Assembly (NCBI GenBank): GCA_024998565.1
Contig: JACOEM010000013.1
Span: 1 to 64,000 of the forward strand
Source of the DNA: Nitrospira sp.
GTDB taxonomy: Bacteria > Nitrospirota > Nitrospiria > Nitrospirales > Nitrospiraceae
Direction: 5' to 3'
Length of the DNA: 64,000 nt
Positions 34,513 through 45,457 of this stretch are shown here, piece after piece; position 1 is the first letter of the stretch; each line of letters begins with the position of its first letter. Both the position numbers and the translations under genes were made by a program. A model generated the notes under the pieces. It had not been told where the DNA came from. It did not search any database and was given only the letters and a program-made list of their open reading frames with translations.

Positions 34513-35532
34513 TCATTGTATCAGACATTCGGCGATCTGCACGGCGTTGAGGGCGGCGCCCTTCCGCAGGTTGTCGCTCACAACCCAGAGATTCAACCCG
34601 TTGGTAATCGACTCGTCCACTCGCACCCGACCGACATACACGTCATCCTTACCGGACACATCGAACGGCATCGGATACAGCTTCTTCACGGGATCGTCGT
34701 ACACAATCACGCCGGGCATCTCCGCCAGCGCAGCCCGCGCATCGTTCGCCTTCAACGGACGATCCAGTTCAACGTTGATCGCCTCGGAGTGACAACGCAA
34801 CACCGGCACCCGCACCGTGGTCGCCGTGACCCGCAACGACGGCATCTCCAGAATCTTCCTGGTCTCCTGAACGATCTTCACCTCTTCCGAACAGTCGCCG
34901 CCGTCACCGAACGATCCCACCTGCGGCAACAGGTTGAACGCGATCTGATAGGGATAGACCTGCACCTTCACATCCTGGAAGGCCATTAAAGCCTTGGTCT
35001 GATCGACCAACTCGTCCATCGCCGCAGAACCGGTGCCCGATACCGACTGAAAGGTGGTCACGACCACCCGCTTGATGCCGGCAATATCGCGCAGCGGCTT
35101 CAGCGCCATGACCAGGGGGGTTGTGGTGCAGTTCGGAATGGCCACGATCCCGCGCTTCATCGAGCGCAACGCTGCCGCATTGACCTCCGGAACGACCAGC
35201 GGCACATCGGGATCCATCCGGAAGACCGCGCTGTCATCGATGACGACGACACCGGCCGCGCCCAACCGTGCCCCGTAGTCCCGACTGATGGCATCGGTCG
35301 CGGAGACGAATGCGATGTCGACTCCGGCAAAGGACGAGGCCTCCGTCAACTCCTCCACCTTGTACTCCTTGCCCTGGCACGACAACACGTCGCCGGCCGA
35401 CCGCTTGGAGGAGAACAGGCGCAACGTCTCGATTGGAAAGTTGCGTTCTTCCAGAATCTCCAGACTTTCTTTTCCCACGGCCCCGGTCGCACCGAGAATC
35501 GCCACCGTATAGGCCTGTTTTTTCTTCAACAT
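34513..35532 (-). CDS. asd: Aspartate-semialdehyde dehydrogenase
   Basis: 339 residues. NADP-binding GATGAVGKE (14-22), catalytic C135 in AIPNCTTTPLV, and substrate-site stretch FQSVSGTGSAAMDEL. It reduces aspartyl phosphate to aspartate semialdehyde, the branch point to lysine, diaminopimelate, threonine and methionine. AAGGA lies nine bases upstream of the ATG. It lies downstream of an NHL-repeat gene and leuB in a run of same-strand genes. Confidence 0.95.
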   Translation of the reverse strand: MLKKKQAYTVAILGATGAVGKESLEILEERNFPIETLRLFSSKRSAGDVLSCQGKEYKVEELTEASSFAGVDIAFVSATDAISRDYGARLGAAGVVVIDDSAVFRMDPDVPLVVPEVNAAALRSMKRGIVAIPNCTTTPLVMALKPLRDIAGIKRVVVTTFQSVSGTGSAAMDELVDQTKALMAFQDVKVQVYPYQIAFNLLPQVGSFGDGGDCSEEVKIVQETRKILEMPSLRVTATTVRVPVLRCHSEAINVELDRPLKANDARAALAEMPGVIVYDDPVKKLYPMPFDVSGKDDVYVGRVRVDESITNGLNLWVVSDNLRKGAALNAVQIAECLIQ

Positions 35533-35542
35533 GATGCTGTCC

Positions 35543-36757
35543 TTACGCAGTCGCGGTCAGAACCCTGATGCGGTGATTGAATGTATCCGCAACATAGACG
35601 GTCCCGGACGCGTCCACCGCTACACCGAATGGATAACTGAGACTTCCTGCCAAGGCATCGCCGCCGTCGCCGCCGAACTGCGCGACACCGGTACCGGACA
35701 GACGAGCGATCGTCTTGGTCTGCCCGTTCCACACCCGAATCAAGTGGCTGTCTGAATCCGTCATATACACGTTTCCATCGGACCCGACGGCAATCCCCGC
35801 AGGCCTGGAGAGGCTCGGCGAACTGGGCTCAGCCGATCCCTGGTATCGATAGGTCCCGCCGTCTCCCGCTACCGTCGCAATCTGCCCGGTTGCCGGATCA
35901 ACGGACCGTATCCGGCTGTTAAACGTATCGGCCACATAGACGACGCCGTCCCCGCCTAACGCCACGCCGCTGGGGCCGGCCAGACTCGCTTGAACGGCCG
36001 AAACCTGGTCTCCGCTATAGGCCGCCGTTCCATCTCCGGCCACCGTGGTGATGACTCCTGTTGCCAGGTCGACCCGACGCACACGATTGTTGCTTTGATC
36101 CGCGATGTACAACGCCTCGTCGCTGACGGCCAACCCGGTCGGTTCATTGATCGCGGCCGACACCGCCGGTCCGCCATCGCCGGAATACCGCGCCTGGCCT
36201 GTGCCGGCCACGTTGGTGATGATCCCGGTCGCCGCATCGACCTTTCTCACCCGGTGATTCATCGTATCGGCAATATACAGGTTGCCTGCGCGATCGACGG
36301 CCACAGCACTGGGGAAATTCAGTCGCGCTTTCCTGGCGGGGCCGCCGTCGCCCGAATCGTGCTCAACCGTCAACCGCCCTCCGGTCACATACCGGACGGT
36401 GCCACTCAGATCGGTCACTTGCGTGTAGGCCTTGGTGCTGTCGCCGGAATGATCGGCAAAGGGATCCTCGTCGTCACCAGTCTCCGCCGCCACAGGCGGT
36501 TCAGGCACTGACGGTCCGGTCGTTCCTGACGGACAAACTCCGGCCACGGTCGTAATGATGCCTGTGGCCCGATCGACGCGGCGGACGACATGGTTTTCGG
36601 AATCAGCGATATAGAGGTTGCCCTCGCGATCAACGCACAAGCCTTTCGGCTCGTTGAGTGAGGCGGCACCGGCAAGCCCACCGTCACCGGCGTACCCCGG
36701 CTCGCCGTTGCCTGCCAGAGTCTCGATGAGTCCGGATTGTGTCGTGCGTGTCGTCAT
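35543..36757 (-). CDS. NHL-repeat beta-propeller protein
   Basis: 404 residues with no signal peptide. Six NHL repeats are visible, each of the form ...SGDGGPA..A.L..P.GVAVD..GNLYIADT.NHRVR.VD.ATG.ITTVAG, enough for a six-bladed propeller. The second repeat has an insertion of about 70 residues rich in acid and glycine (about 75-140). Such propellers bind proteins, nucleic acid or ligands, but nothing points to a specific partner. It lies three bases after leuB and ten before asd, an unexpected insertion among amino-acid genes. Confidence 0.85.
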   Translation of the reverse strand: MTTRTTQSGLIETLAGNGEPGYAGDGGLAGAASLNEPKGLCVDREGNLYIADSENHVVRRVDRATGIITTVAGVCPSGTTGPSVPEPPVAAETGDDEDPFADHSGDSTKAYTQVTDLSGTVRYVTGGRLTVEHDSGDGGPARKARLNFPSAVAVDRAGNLYIADTMNHRVRKVDAATGIITNVAGTGQARYSGDGGPAVSAAINEPTGLAVSDEALYIADQSNNRVRRVDLATGVITTVAGDGTAAYSGDQVSAVQASLAGPSGVALGGDGVVYVADTFNSRIRSVDPATGQIATVAGDGGTYRYQGSAEPSSPSLSRPAGIAVGSDGNVYMTDSDSHLIRVWNGQTKTIARLSGTGVAQFGGDGGDALAGSLSYPFGVAVDASGTVYVADTFNHRIRVLTATA

Positions 36758-36760
36758 GAC

Positions 36761-37837
36761 TTACGAAGGAAGGTTGCGCACGATCGCATCGCCCATCTCC
36801 ACGGTGCCGACCAGCTGCATGCCTTCGGCATGAATATCCTTGGTGCGGAACCCAAGCTCCAGCGTCTTGACGATGGCCTGCTCGATCGCCGCCGCTTCTT
36901 TGTCGAGCTGAAACGCATAGGACAACATCATCGCGGCCGAAGCGATCGTTGCAATCGGATTGGCGATATTTTTGCCGGCAATATCCGGCGCACTGCCGTG
37001 GATCGGCTCGAACAACCCCACCTTGGCGCCGACACTGGCGGACGGCAACATGCCGATCGACCCGGTCAGCATCGCGGCTTCGTCGCTCAGAATATCGCCG
37101 AAAATGTTGTTACACAGCAACACATCGAACTGCCGCGGGTTGCGCACCAACTGCATCGCGCAATTGTCGACATAGATGTGACTCAAGGCCACATCGGGAT
37201 ACCCTTTGTGGACGTCCGTCACCACTCGCCGCCACAGTTCCGAGGACTCCAGCACATTGGCTTTATCCACCGAGGTGACCTTTCTGCGGCGTTTGCGGGC
37301 CGCGTCGAACGCCACCACGGCAATGCGGCGAATTTCCTCGGTCGTATAGACTTCGGTATTGAAGCCACGCTCTCCGCCCCCTGGCAAGGGCTCGATGCCC
37401 TTCGGCTTGCCGAAATAGATGCCTCCGGTCAGCTCCCGGATCACCAGCATATCGATGCCTTCGATCACGTCACGCCGTAACGTAGACGCATCGGCCAGCA
37501 TGGGATACAGCTTGGCGGGTCGTAGGTTGGCATAGAGCCCGAGTTGCTCCCGCAGTCCCAGCAAGGCACGCTCGGGGCGAAGGCTATATTCCAAACCTTC
37601 CCATTTAGGCCCGCCGACGGCGCCGAGCAGCACGGCGTCGCTCTGCTTTGCGATGGCGAGCGTCTCAGCCGGAAGCGGCACGCCGACTTTATCGATCGCA
37701 TGGCCGCCGACATCGCCCGGGATAAATTCAAACGTATGCCCGTGGCGTTCTGCAACGACCTTCAATACCTTGACCGCTTGCGGGACGATTTCACGGCCGA
37801 CTCCATCACCGGCCAGGACTGCAATTTTCGCGTTCAC
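36761..37837 (-). CDS. leuB: 3-isopropylmalate dehydrogenase
   Basis: 358 residues starting at a GTG with GAGGAGA upstream. It oxidatively decarboxylates 3-isopropylmalate to 2-oxoisocaproate with NAD, in leucine synthesis. Signatures: [21 protein letters not shown], the isocitrate/isopropylmalate dehydrogenase pattern [25 protein letters not shown] and [15 protein letters not shown]. It lies downstream of leuA and a cupin gene. leuC and leuD are not in the window. Confidence 0.95.
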   Translation of the reverse strand: MNAKIAVLAGDGVGREIVPQAVKVLKVVAERHGHTFEFIPGDVGGHAIDKVGVPLPAETLAIAKQSDAVLLGAVGGPKWEGLEYSLRPERALLGLREQLGLYANLRPAKLYPMLADASTLRRDVIEGIDMLVIRELTGGIYFGKPKGIEPLPGGGERGFNTEVYTTEEIRRIAVVAFDAARKRRRKVTSVDKANVLESSELWRRVVTDVHKGYPDVALSHIYVDNCAMQLVRNPRQFDVLLCNNIFGDILSDEAAMLTGSIGMLPSASVGAKVGLFEPIHGSAPDIAGKNIANPIATIASAAMMLSYAFQLDKEAAAIEQAIVKTLELGFRTKDIHAEGMQLVGTVEMGDAIVRNLPS

Positions 37838-37855
37838 GTGCGAATCTCCTCTCGA

Positions 37856-38218
37856 CTATTCACCAACGGCCTCATCCTCCGCGGTCCAGGCTGGATCGAC
37901 CAGGCAGAGAAACTCAATCGGGACTGTTCCATTGTTCACTAACGATTGCTTGGCCCCCGGGGGCACATAAACCACGGAGCCCGCCTCAACAGGAACCGAC
38001 TCTTCCTCCACCTTCATCACGCCGTGGCCGCCAATGAAGTAATACACTTCGGAGGATTGTAAGCGATGCCAGAGGCTCTGCTGGCCAGGGTCGAGCAATC
38101 CGTGCGCCAGGCTATATCCAAGCGCGAGCGATGCCTTCGCCGGGTGCAGCAATTCCCGCAGCCTGGTGTGATCGCCCGCCAAGAACTCCGGGCATCGTTG
38201 AAGATGCGTGTTTACCAT
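37856..38218 (-). CDS. Cupin-domain protein
   Basis: 120 residues forming one cupin barrel: SLWHRLQSSEVYYFIGGHGVMKVEEE (motif 1 region with E replacing part of the usual H-x-H) and VEAGSVVYVPPGAKQSLVNNG (motif 2). Small cupins are sugar isomerases, metal-dependent enzymes or regulators; this one cannot be assigned. The start at 38218 is the ATG before NTHLQRC; upstream codons open further but lack support. It sits between leuA and leuB on the same strand. Confidence 0.75.
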   Translation of the reverse strand: MVNTHLQRCPEFLAGDHTRLRELLHPAKASLALGYSLAHGLLDPGQQSLWHRLQSSEVYYFIGGHGVMKVEEESVPVEAGSVVYVPPGAKQSLVNNGTVPIEFLCLVDPAWTAEDEAVGE

Positions 38219-38320
38219 CGTGTCCCGACATTCGTAGTAGGAATGACAGACGATGTCGCTCCGTCCAGTCCGATACGAACGCATCGGCCCGGACGGAGGA
38301 ATCTACCCCGCAGGTTGCGC

Positions 38321-39868
38321 TCAAATCAAGCTGACCTTCTGAATCCCTTCTGCCTGTTTCGCAGCGAAGTAGGCCAATTTATTGAGCGCATTCAAATAGG
38401 CCCGCGCAGCCGCCGTGATGATGTCGGTATCGGCGCCATGGCCGGACACGGTTCGGCCATCCTCTTCGAGCCGCACCGACACTTCCCCTTGCGCATCGGT
38501 TCCACCGGTGATGGCATTGACCCCGAACATCAGCAACTTGCTTTTCGTCTGAGTCATCGCGGCAATGGTCCGATAGACCGCATCGACCGGGCCGTCGCCT
38601 GTTCCGCTGTGAGAGACCAGCTTCCCGTCAATTTCCAATTCCACCGTGGCCTTCGGAGTCTTGTTGGTTCCGCTTTCGACCTGAAACGATTTCAACACCA
38701 CCCGCTCAGACATTTTCGCGACTTCTTCGGACACAATGACTTCGAGGTCTTCCTCGTAAATCTCTTTCTTTTGATCCGCCAGCCGCTTGAATCGCTCGAA
38801 CGCATGGTTCGTTTCGTCTTCGGTCAACTTGTAGCCCAACTCCTCCAGCCGCTGACGAAACGCATGGCGCCCGGACAACTTGCCCATCACCAGCTTGACC
38901 TGCTCAAGACCGACGGATTCCGGCCGCATGATCTCGTACGTCGTCTTATCTTTCAGCAACCCATCCTGATGGATGCCCGACGTATGGGCGAACGCATTCG
39001 CACCGACAATGGCCTTGTTCGGTTGAATGACCATACCGGTAATCTTGCTCACCAGGCGACTGGTCTTGGAAATCTCCTCCGTCACGACCTTGGTATCGGC
39101 CCCGTACCAGTCTCTGCGCGTGCGGAGTCCCATGACGATCTCCTCCAGCGAGGTGTTGCCGGCCCGCTCGCCGATACCGTTGATCGTACACTCCACCTGC
39201 CCGGCCCCTGCTACCACCGCCGCCAGACTGTTGGCCACCGCCAACCCTAAATCGTTGTGGCAATGGACGGAAATGACGGCTTGTCCGCTGTTCGGCACCG
39301 TGTCTTTGATTCGCTTGATCAGACCGCCGAACTCCTGGGGAACAGCATAGCCCACCGTATCGGGAATATTGATCGTTCCCGCCCCGGCCGCAATCACCGC
39401 CTCGATTACTTCACACAGATAGGCCGGATCGGACCGGCTGGCGTCCATCGGTGAAAATTCGACGTCATCGACATAGGTACGAGCCAACTGGACCATCTCC
39501 ACGGCGCGCTTCTTCGCTTCTTCTCGCGTCATCCGGAACTGGTGCTTGAGGTGGATGTCCGACGTCGAGAGAAACGTATGGATTCGCACACGGGGCGCAC
39601 CTTTCAATGCCTCCGACGCCCTCGTGATGTCTTCCGGCCTGGCCCGCGCCAGGCTGCACACCACTGGGCCTTCGACTTCCAAAGCGATCCGTCTGACCGC
39701 TTCGAAATCTCCGGGCGAACTATAGGCGAAGCCAGCTTCAATGATATCCACGCCGAGGCGCGCCAGCTGCTTGGCGATCATAAGTTTCTCTTCGACGTTC
39801 ATGCTCGCCCCCGGTGACTGCTCACCGTCCCGCAACGTCGTATCGAATATTCTGATCATCCTGGTCAT
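38321..39868 (-). CDS. leuA: 2-isopropylmalate synthase
   Basis: 515 residues. The catalytic TIM barrel opens with [19 protein letters not shown] and has the metal-binding [18 protein letters not shown] linker and a C-terminal LeuA regulatory domain (about 390-515) bind leucine for feedback inhibition. It condenses acetyl-CoA with 2-oxoisovalerate, the first committed step to leucine. GGAGGAGGG precedes the ATG. A T-box attenuator ends 153 bases upstream, so expression should respond to uncharged tRNA-Leu. Confidence 0.96.
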   Translation of the reverse strand: MTRMIRIFDTTLRDGEQSPGASMNVEEKLMIAKQLARLGVDIIEAGFAYSSPGDFEAVRRIALEVEGPVVCSLARARPEDITRASEALKGAPRVRIHTFLSTSDIHLKHQFRMTREEAKKRAVEMVQLARTYVDDVEFSPMDASRSDPAYLCEVIEAVIAAGAGTINIPDTVGYAVPQEFGGLIKRIKDTVPNSGQAVISVHCHNDLGLAVANSLAAVVAGAGQVECTINGIGERAGNTSLEEIVMGLRTRRDWYGADTKVVTEEISKTSRLVSKITGMVIQPNKAIVGANAFAHTSGIHQDGLLKDKTTYEIMRPESVGLEQVKLVMGKLSGRHAFRQRLEELGYKLTEDETNHAFERFKRLADQKKEIYEEDLEVIVSEEVAKMSERVVLKSFQVESGTNKTPKATVELEIDGKLVSHSGTGDGPVDAVYRTIAAMTQTKSKLLMFGVNAITGGTDAQGEVSVRLEEDGRTVSGHGADTDIITAAARAYLNALNKLAYFAAKQAEGIQKVSLI

Positions 39869-40020
39869 GGCTTACCCTCCTCCTGTCCCGCAGCTTGCTC
39901 AAACGGATCTTCCAACGCGGCCGCAGGCGAGACAACCCCGGCGGCGTACCCGCTGGGGTACGTTGAGGATGTTGTCGAGCCGAGAACACAGTTGGAAGGC
40001 CGTTTCAACATGCTGCCAAT
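39869..40020 (-). other. Leader between the T-box terminator and leuA
   Basis: 152 bases of untranslated leader. No gene is apparent apart from the purine-rich ribosome-binding site of leuA close to 39875. It is transcribed only when the T-box terminator is bypassed. Confidence 0.5.
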
Positions 40021-40285
40021 AAAAAAGCCTCCGCCCCGGGACAGGGACGAAGGCCTTGCGAGCTTCGTGGTACCACCCTGATTCAGCGAGGGATGAAGCT
40101 TGGCCTTCATCCGAACGCCCTTCATTCAATCCGTGACGAGGATGATTCGGGACCCACTACCCCCCACCGGGGGGTTCACAAGTCCAGCTCAGAGGCGAGT
40201 TCGGCAGGTCACCGGCTGGTTCGCACCATCCACCAGCTCTCTCAGTTCGGTCAGCGCTGCCTACTACTCCTCGTCGTCGCTGTTG
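40021..40285 (-). promoter_or_regulatory. T-box riboswitch (leucine type) upstream of leuA
   Basis: On the minus strand the T-box core AGGGTGGTACCACG lies at 40079-40066. A terminator follows: GCCTTCGTCCC pairs with GGGGCGGAGGC, then T6 at 40026-40021. Stem I features lie upstream: an AGTA-containing strand (GGAGTAGTAGGCAG), the distal-loop sequence AGAGAGCTGGTGGATGGTGC, and the specifier strand GAACTCGCC, where CTC (40199-40197) is a leucine codon. Uncharged tRNA-Leu(GAG) would pair with the specifier and the T-box and prevent termination. It begins right after the pssA stop codon. Confidence 0.9.
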
Positions 40286-41086
40286 CTACTCTCTCGAATC
40301 GAGTACCGGTACGTCCGTCTTCGTCACCGGCTTCCCTGCCCCCTTAGAAACCATCGTCCAGAGACGCGCCAAAGGACCGGACGCAGCGTACCCGGTGAAC
40401 GTCACAAACAACATCGCCTGGGGCCAGGCGACAATCAACATCAAGGCAAGAATTCCCCACACCAGATAGGTGAAATGATCCCCACGCCGGAACTTCATGT
40501 CCTTAAAGCTTCGGTACTTGATCGTACTGACCATCAAGAACGCCAGCGCGAACGTGATCACGAGGATCAATAACGGCTTCACTTCCGACCCCATCTGGGT
40601 GATGTGCAGATCGAAGATCACCAACGACGCAATGACACCGGCTGCAGCAGGAATAGCCAAACCCGTGAAGTATTTGCTGTCGGAGGTGCTCACCGTCGCA
40701 TTGAACCGGGCCAACCGAACGGCCCCCATGGCCACATAGGCAAACATCACCGCCACGCCGAACATCCCCTGCCCGCTCAATGCGTACGAATAAATCAAGA
40801 CACCGGGTGCAACCCCGAACGACACCACGTCGGAAAGAGAATCATACTCGATGCCGAACTGGCCGGTACTGTTCGTCAGGCGGGCCAACTTCCCGTCCAG
40901 CATGTCGAAAATCATGCCGACCAGGATGGCGATCGCGGCCACCAGATGCTGACCGTTAAAGACCGACAGGATCGCGAACACGCCGCAGAACAGATTCCCC
41001 GTCGTGCAGAGGTTCGGGATCAGGTACATCGCCTGTCGCTTTCGATTGCCCTTCGCAAACGGAGCTCGCATGGCCGGTGATTTCAT
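40286..41086 (-). CDS. pssA: CDP-diacylglycerol--serine O-phosphatidyltransferase
   Basis: 266 residues with seven to eight membrane helices. The CDP-alcohol phosphotransferase motif is visible as D-M-L-D-G-K-L-A-R followed by F-G-I-E-Y-D-S-L-S-D (D-G-x2-A-R-x8-G-x3-D-x3-D). It makes phosphatidylserine from CDP-diacylglycerol and serine. The ATG at 41086 overlaps the psd stop by four bases. A longer open frame upstream lies within psd. Its product is the substrate of Psd, encoded immediately upstream. Confidence 0.93.
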   Translation of the reverse strand: MKSPAMRAPFAKGNRKRQAMYLIPNLCTTGNLFCGVFAILSVFNGQHLVAAIAILVGMIFDMLDGKLARLTNSTGQFGIEYDSLSDVVSFGVAPGVLIYSYALSGQGMFGVAVMFAYVAMGAVRLARFNATVSTSDSKYFTGLAIPAAAGVIASLVIFDLHITQMGSEVKPLLILVITFALAFLMVSTIKYRSFKDMKFRRGDHFTYLVWGILALMLIVAWPQAMLFVTFTGYAASGPLARLWTMVSKGAGKPVTKTDVPVLDSRE

Positions 41087-41733
41087 CGGAGTTCCCCCAC
41101 GATGGTTTCGCCTCCCTTGACGCGGTCGCCCAAGGAGACACAAATCTTGGAGCCGAGCGGAAGGAACGTATCCATCCGCGACCCAAACCGAATCAGCCCG
41201 AACCGCTCTCCCCGCTGCACCCGATCACCCTGCCCGACCCAGCACACGATCCGGCGGGCAATCAGTCCGGCAACCTGCACACACAGCACTTTCGCCCCTG
41301 ACTCCGTCTTCAACATCACCGCATTTTGCTCGTTGCGGAGCGTCGCCTCCGGCTTACTCGCCACCAGAAACTGGCCGGGCTGGTAACTCACACCCTCAAC
41401 CGTTCCCGTGCAGGGCATCCGGTTCACATGCACATCGAAGACGTTCAAGAACACCGTCACCCGAATGCTCTTTTCTTTCAAGTAGCGCGGCTCGAACTCT
41501 TCCTCGATCGCAATGACTTTGCCATCCCCCGACGACACCACCACATTCGGCTGCTGTGGAATCGTCCGACTGGGGTTGCGAAAAAACCACGCCGTAAACA
41601 GCGTGAACCCGCCCGCAATCACGGCCGGAATGATCCAACCGGCCGCCCCGAATAGCAGCGTCGCGCCCACAAGACCACCGACAAACGGCAGGCCTTCTTT
41701 TACAATCGGTATCCCGACGGCTCGATCAGCCAT
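41083..41733 (-). CDS. psd: Phosphatidylserine decarboxylase (short form)
   Basis: 216 residues, the compact form found in archaea and many bacteria. N-terminal hydrophobic region (about 10-50), then VTVFLNVFDVHVNRMPCTG (substrate site with the paired H/N) and FGLIRFGSRMDTFLP, where self-cleavage between G and S makes the pyruvoyl cofactor. It converts phosphatidylserine to phosphatidylethanolamine. GGAGG precedes the ATG. It follows ilvC and overlaps pssA. Confidence 0.93.
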   Translation of the reverse strand: MADRAVGIPIVKEGLPFVGGLVGATLLFGAAGWIIPAVIAGGFTLFTAWFFRNPSRTIPQQPNVVVSSGDGKVIAIEEEFEPRYLKEKSIRVTVFLNVFDVHVNRMPCTGTVEGVSYQPGQFLVASKPEATLRNEQNAVMLKTESGAKVLCVQVAGLIARRIVCWVGQGDRVQRGERFGLIRFGSRMDTFLPLGSKICVSLGDRVKGGETIVGELR

Positions 41734-41783
41734 ACACCTCCAGGCCTTCTTGTTATGCTATCACGAAGAGCCCGGTCGCAGGG

Positions 41784-42800
<1,017 letters not shown>

Positions 42801-42868
42801 TCACTCCTGAAGGTTCATAGGGCACATGGGTGGAAACGACAGCTAGCTGCACACAGGGGATGAGCGAA

Positions 42869-43387
42869 TTATTCCCGGGCGATCTTTTTGGGTTGGCTGA
42901 GGGCCGGTCGGATCGCTTCACGCGCAATCGCCACTCGCCCCGTTCGAATCAGTTCCTTGATGCCAAGCGGTTGGAGCAGATTAATGATGGCCTCAAGTTT
43001 CTTTGGATCACCCGTCACCTCGATGGTGTAGGTCGACGGCGTCGAGTCGATCACGTTGGCCCGGAAGATATCCGCGATCCGGAGCGCCTCGGCCCGGTCT
43101 TCCGCCTTGGTATGAACCTTGATGAGCGCTGTCTCCCGCGAAACGAAGTCACTCTCATTGAGATCCACAACCTTGATCACATCGATCAGCTTATTCAGCT
43201 GTTTAACGATTTGCTCCACGATCCGTTCGTCCCCGGACGTAACGATGGTCATCTGCGACATCGAGGGATCCAGCGTGGGGGCAACCGACAAGCTTTCGAT
43301 ATTGAAGCCGCGGCCGCTGAACAACCCGGCCACGCGGGATAACACGCCGAACTTATTTTCTACCGTCACTGAAATGATATGTTCCAT
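42869..43387 (-). CDS. ilvN: Acetolactate synthase small (regulatory) subunit
   Basis: 172 residues. An N-terminal ACT domain begins ISVTVENKFGVLSRVAGLFSGRGFNIESLSV; the C-terminal domain includes TGDPKKLEAIINLLQPLGIKELIRTG. It confers valine feedback inhibition and raises activity of the large subunit encoded upstream, 41 bases away. Confidence 0.95.
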   Translation of the reverse strand: MEHIISVTVENKFGVLSRVAGLFSGRGFNIESLSVAPTLDPSMSQMTIVTSGDERIVEQIVKQLNKLIDVIKVVDLNESDFVSRETALIKVHTKAEDRAEALRIADIFRANVIDSTPSTYTIEVTGDPKKLEAIINLLQPLGIKELIRTGRVAIAREAIRPALSQPKKIARE

Positions 43388-43428
43388 CGGAAAACTCTAT
43401 CCTGATAGCTGTCGGCTGACAGCGTGAT

Positions 43429-45207
43429 TTAGGCTGTTAAGATCGTGTCCTTATTTTCGTCAGACCCGGTGCTGGGCGCGCCGGCCATTCGTCGCTTCAG
43501 TTCAGGCGGATCTTCCAGAATCATCTCGTGATTGCACCCGCCCGCGGGAATCATCGGATAACAATTCTCGTACGGATAGGTCGGCACATCGACGACGACG
43601 GGCTTGTCGATCGCGATCGCTTCCCTCAGCACGGCATCCAGATCCCCGACCTTGCTTGCGCGTAAGCCGACCGCGCCATAGGCTTCGGCCAGCTTTACGA
43701 AATCCGGGGTGGTGTCGAGATAGCTCGACGCGTACCGTCCTTCATAAAACAGATCCTGCCACTGCCGGACCATGCCGTGAAAACGATTGTTCAGAATGAT
43801 CACCTTCACCGGCAGCTTCGACACCACCGCGGCGGCCATTTCCTGCATATTCATTTGTATGCTGCCGTCGCCGGCCACACAGAGCACCAATCGATCTCTG
43901 AACGCAGCCTGCGCCCCCATGGCCGCGGGAAATCCGAACCCCATGGTTCCCAAACCGCCCGAGGTCAACCAGCGATTCGGACGGGCGAGCTTGAAGTACT
44001 GCGCCGTCCACATCTGATGCTGGCCCACGTCGGTTGCCACAATCGGGTCCCGATCCTTGGTCAGTTCGTACAAACGCTTCACGACATGCTGCGGCTTAAT
44101 CGCCCCATCCGGCTCCTGCTGATAGGCCAGCGGATGCGCCTGCTGCCATTCGCGAATCTGATCCCACCAGGGCTTGCGCAGATCCTTTTGGTTTCCGTTC
44201 ACAGTGGCCCGGAGAATTTGATTCAACTCCCGCAAAACGGCCTTACAATCGCCCACGATGGGAATGTCGACATGGATATTCTTCCGGATGGAGGTCGGAT
44301 CGATATCGATGTGGATGACTTTGGCAAACGGGCAGAACTCAGACACCTTCCCCGTCACGCGATCGTCGAAACGAGCCCCCACCGCGATGACCAGATCCGA
44401 ATAGTGAACGGCCATATTGGCACAATAGGTGCCGTGCATACCCATCATGCCCATGGACTGCGGATGTTCGCCCGGAAACGCCCCGAGGCCCATCAAGGTC
44501 ATATCCACGGGGATCTGAGTCATCTCCGCCAATTCGAGCAATTCTTTGGAGGCCTGCGAAAAGACAACGCCCCCGCCCACATACAGAATGGGCTTCTTCG
44601 CCTTCATGATGGCTTCGGCAGCCTGCTTGATCTGCCACTTATTGCCTTCGTAGGTCGGATTGTATCCGCGAATCGAGACCGAGCTGGGATAGGTATACTC
44701 CGTCTTGGCCATCGACACGTCTTTAGGAATGTCCACTAGCACCGGGCCGGGACGGCCCGTCGTGGCGATATAGAACGCTTCCTTGATGGTCGTCGCCAGG
44801 TCGTTCACGTCCTTCACGAGGAAATTGTATTTTGTGCAAGGCCGGCTGAGACCGATGTTGTCGGCTTCCTGAAACGCGTCATTGCCGATCAAACTCGTCG
44901 AGACCTGCCCGCTGATGCAGACGAGCGGCACGGAATCCATATAGGCATCGGCCAGAGCCGTAATCACGTTGGTCATGCCAGGGCCGGACGTCACCAAACA
45001 CACACCGGCCCTGCCGGTCGCCTTGGCATACCCTTCAGCCATATGCCCTGCGCCCTGTTCGTGCCGAGTCAAGACGACTTCAATGTCTTTCTGTTGGTGC
45101 AGCATGTCGAAAATCTTCAACACCACACCGCCCGGCAAGGCAAAAATCGTCTTCACGCCTTCCGCTTTTAAGCATTCGATCAGGATTTCGGACCCTGTAA
45201 GCTTCAT
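43429..45207 (-). CDS. ilvB: Acetolactate synthase large subunit (ThDP-dependent)
   Basis: 592 residues. The thiamine-diphosphate glutamate is in LTRHEQGAGHMAEGYARATG-like stretch near residue 48, and the ThDP-binding motif is GDGSIQMNMQEMAAAVVSKLPVKVIILNN in the C-terminal third. FAD-domain features lie between. It condenses two pyruvates, or pyruvate and 2-oxobutyrate, as the first common step of branched-chain amino-acid synthesis. GGGAGGG lies upstream of the ATG. It is the first gene of the ilvBNC-psd-pssA run. No T-box is visible upstream of it. Confidence 0.95.
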   Translation of the reverse strand: MKLTGSEILIECLKAEGVKTIFALPGGVVLKIFDMLHQQKDIEVVLTRHEQGAGHMAEGYAKATGRAGVCLVTSGPGMTNVITALADAYMDSVPLVCISGQVSTSLIGNDAFQEADNIGLSRPCTKYNFLVKDVNDLATTIKEAFYIATTGRPGPVLVDIPKDVSMAKTEYTYPSSVSIRGYNPTYEGNKWQIKQAAEAIMKAKKPILYVGGGVVFSQASKELLELAEMTQIPVDMTLMGLGAFPGEHPQSMGMMGMHGTYCANMAVHYSDLVIAVGARFDDRVTGKVSEFCPFAKVIHIDIDPTSIRKNIHVDIPIVGDCKAVLRELNQILRATVNGNQKDLRKPWWDQIREWQQAHPLAYQQEPDGAIKPQHVVKRLYELTKDRDPIVATDVGQHQMWTAQYFKLARPNRWLTSGGLGTMGFGFPAAMGAQAAFRDRLVLCVAGDGSIQMNMQEMAAAVVSKLPVKVIILNNRFHGMVRQWQDLFYEGRYASSYLDTTPDFVKLAEAYGAVGLRASKVGDLDAVLREAIAIDKPVVVDVPTYPYENCYPMIPAGGCNHEMILEDPPELKRRMAGAPSTGSDENKDTILTA

Positions 45208-45457
45208 ATCACCCTCCCCTTCGCACGTCGTGACGAAGGACGCGATGCCTTAACTGCGAAACACTCGGCTCTCTGCGTCACTCACGCGACACAGATTGAT
45301 ACAATCTTTCTGGAAAATCAACGGGTAAGATGGCGGATCGTATCACCAGCTCTCAAGCGAGGTCAAGAGAGTCGAAGTGCGTCCCGTCGCCAAGCAGACT
45401 GGTGTCGGCTCATGCCACGTGATATAGGAGTTTCGCGATCCATTGATCCCGTTGCCT

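Noticed and set aside
45208-45442. A second T-box or attenuator upstream of ilvB
   Set aside because: No GGTGGTACC-type core or terminator was found; only a weak six-base hairpin near 45293-45307.
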